The position numbers were made by a program, and so were the translations under genes. This document shows, piece by piece, positions 63,301 to 64,000 of a stretch of 64,000 nucleotides of DNA. The notes beneath the pieces were generated by a model. That model did not search any database. It saw only the letters and a program-made list of their open reading frames with translations, and had not been told where the DNA came from. Position 1 is the first letter of the stretch; every line of letters begins with the position of its first letter. The stretch comes from Astropecten irregularis (taxonomy: Eukaryota > Echinodermata > Asteroidea > Paxillosida > Astropectinidae), in contig OZ020250.1 in NCBI GenBank assembly GCA_963971285.1, forward strand, positions 8,540,499-8,604,498, read 5' to 3'.

Positions 63301-64000
63301 AGTGGCCTACTTTACCCAAAGTGATTGCCTTGCATCAACGGCCATGCGGATTTATTCACACGCTGACTTAGAAGGACAGCTGAATCGACCTTGATAAAAA
63401 TTATATTTTAAAAGAAACAACAAATATCAAGAAGATACTTTTGTGAAAAAAAAGCAATCGGGTGGAATTTTCTCAGCAGGATTTGTATTTATTAAATCAG
63501 AAAAAGTTTGACTTCTTCATTGAACTAATATGCAGAAACTCAAGGGATTTGTATCTCTCCATGGACACTTGCCGATCACTGTGAAGTTTCGATTCTTGGA
63601 ATAAGTTTTCATGTGTGAGAGGATCTCAACGGACGGACGTACCACTGCTACCTGAGTTCACAAACTTCGACCCCACGTTCTGCACATATGTTTTCTCTAT
63701 TCTGTGTCGGTGTTATATCATGTTTCACCTGTGGATTAAGTTTCTGGAAGTCTCGTGTTGTGTGTAAATTCATGGATTCTGATGAAATACTGCAGCCTAT
63801 ACTAGACGCGTGAATTCAAGTCTTTTACAGTGAAATTTTACATTTGAACACTACGAGTGTTGAATGCCAGACCCAGTTTGTTTGTAGTGAGCGACAGCAA
63901 CTTACAACACAACCACACAGGAGAGTTAATTGGTTGGTTTCCATATTCTGGTTGTATCCTCGGAACTGGTAGTTTCTTTTTACACTTTCGCTTGGGAAAT
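60321..64000. other. Non-coding; nothing recognised
   Basis: 3.7 kb without a supported exon, RNA gene or repeat boundary. Open stretches are short on both strands. GC is slightly higher after 61 kb. It could be intron or 5' sequence of a gene beyond the window, but nothing shown here proves that. Confidence 0.35.

Overview
This is a eukaryotic genomic window. Coding DNA is sparse: intron-split genes with GT...AG boundaries sit in AT-rich sequence crowded with short DNA transposons, tRNA-derived SINEs and one complete tyrosine-recombinase (YR) retrotransposon. The gene set and the repeat style (PAT/DIRS-type element, TACATGTA-rich DNA, short 'CAATTTCATA' inverted-repeat elements) suggest a marine deuterostome invertebrate, most plausibly an echinoderm. 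That assignment is an inference from repeat style; no diagnostic marker was found.

Layout. 0-1.3 kb: minus-strand gene for a membrane protein with one Ig domain, one transmembrane helix and a cytoplasmic ITIM. 4.4-4.6 kb: first coding exon of a KTI12-like P-loop protein, minus strand. 3.1-13.3 kb: nested transposons and a 3.4-kb satellite of about 50 monomers of 67 bp, with a 538-bp higher-order period. 13.5-19.3 kb: an apparently intact 5.79-kb YR retrotransposon on the minus strand, with gag, RT/RNase H and tyrosine recombinase. 19.75-31.34 kb: the complete five-exon dUTPase gene (DUT) on the plus strand; its introns hold most of the repeat families seen here, including a 2.1-kb long-terminal-inverted-repeat element with a 10-bp target duplication. 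31-64 kb: mostly non-coding, with many small inverted-repeat transposons, SINEs, TACATG-rich tracts and three weak candidate coding exons.

The most interesting object is the YR retrotransposon. Its split direct repeats are ordered (in the coding direction) B2 - gag - A2B1 - RT/RH - YR - A1, so the A2B1 junction lies between gag and RT rather than near one end. A consensus intron (18522 to 18025) covers that whole junction; removing it joins gag in frame to its CCHC zinc knuckle. Each B copy carries a TATAAAAG box, and the first ATG downstream is the gag start for one copy and the RT start for the other. The duplicated repeat may therefore serve as circularisation template, intron and second promoter.

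DUT is the clearest cellular gene. One first exon contains both a mitochondrial-type leader and a downstream Met plus nuclear-localisation-type segment, with E2F-like sites between the two starts. This suggests two isoforms made from a single exon.
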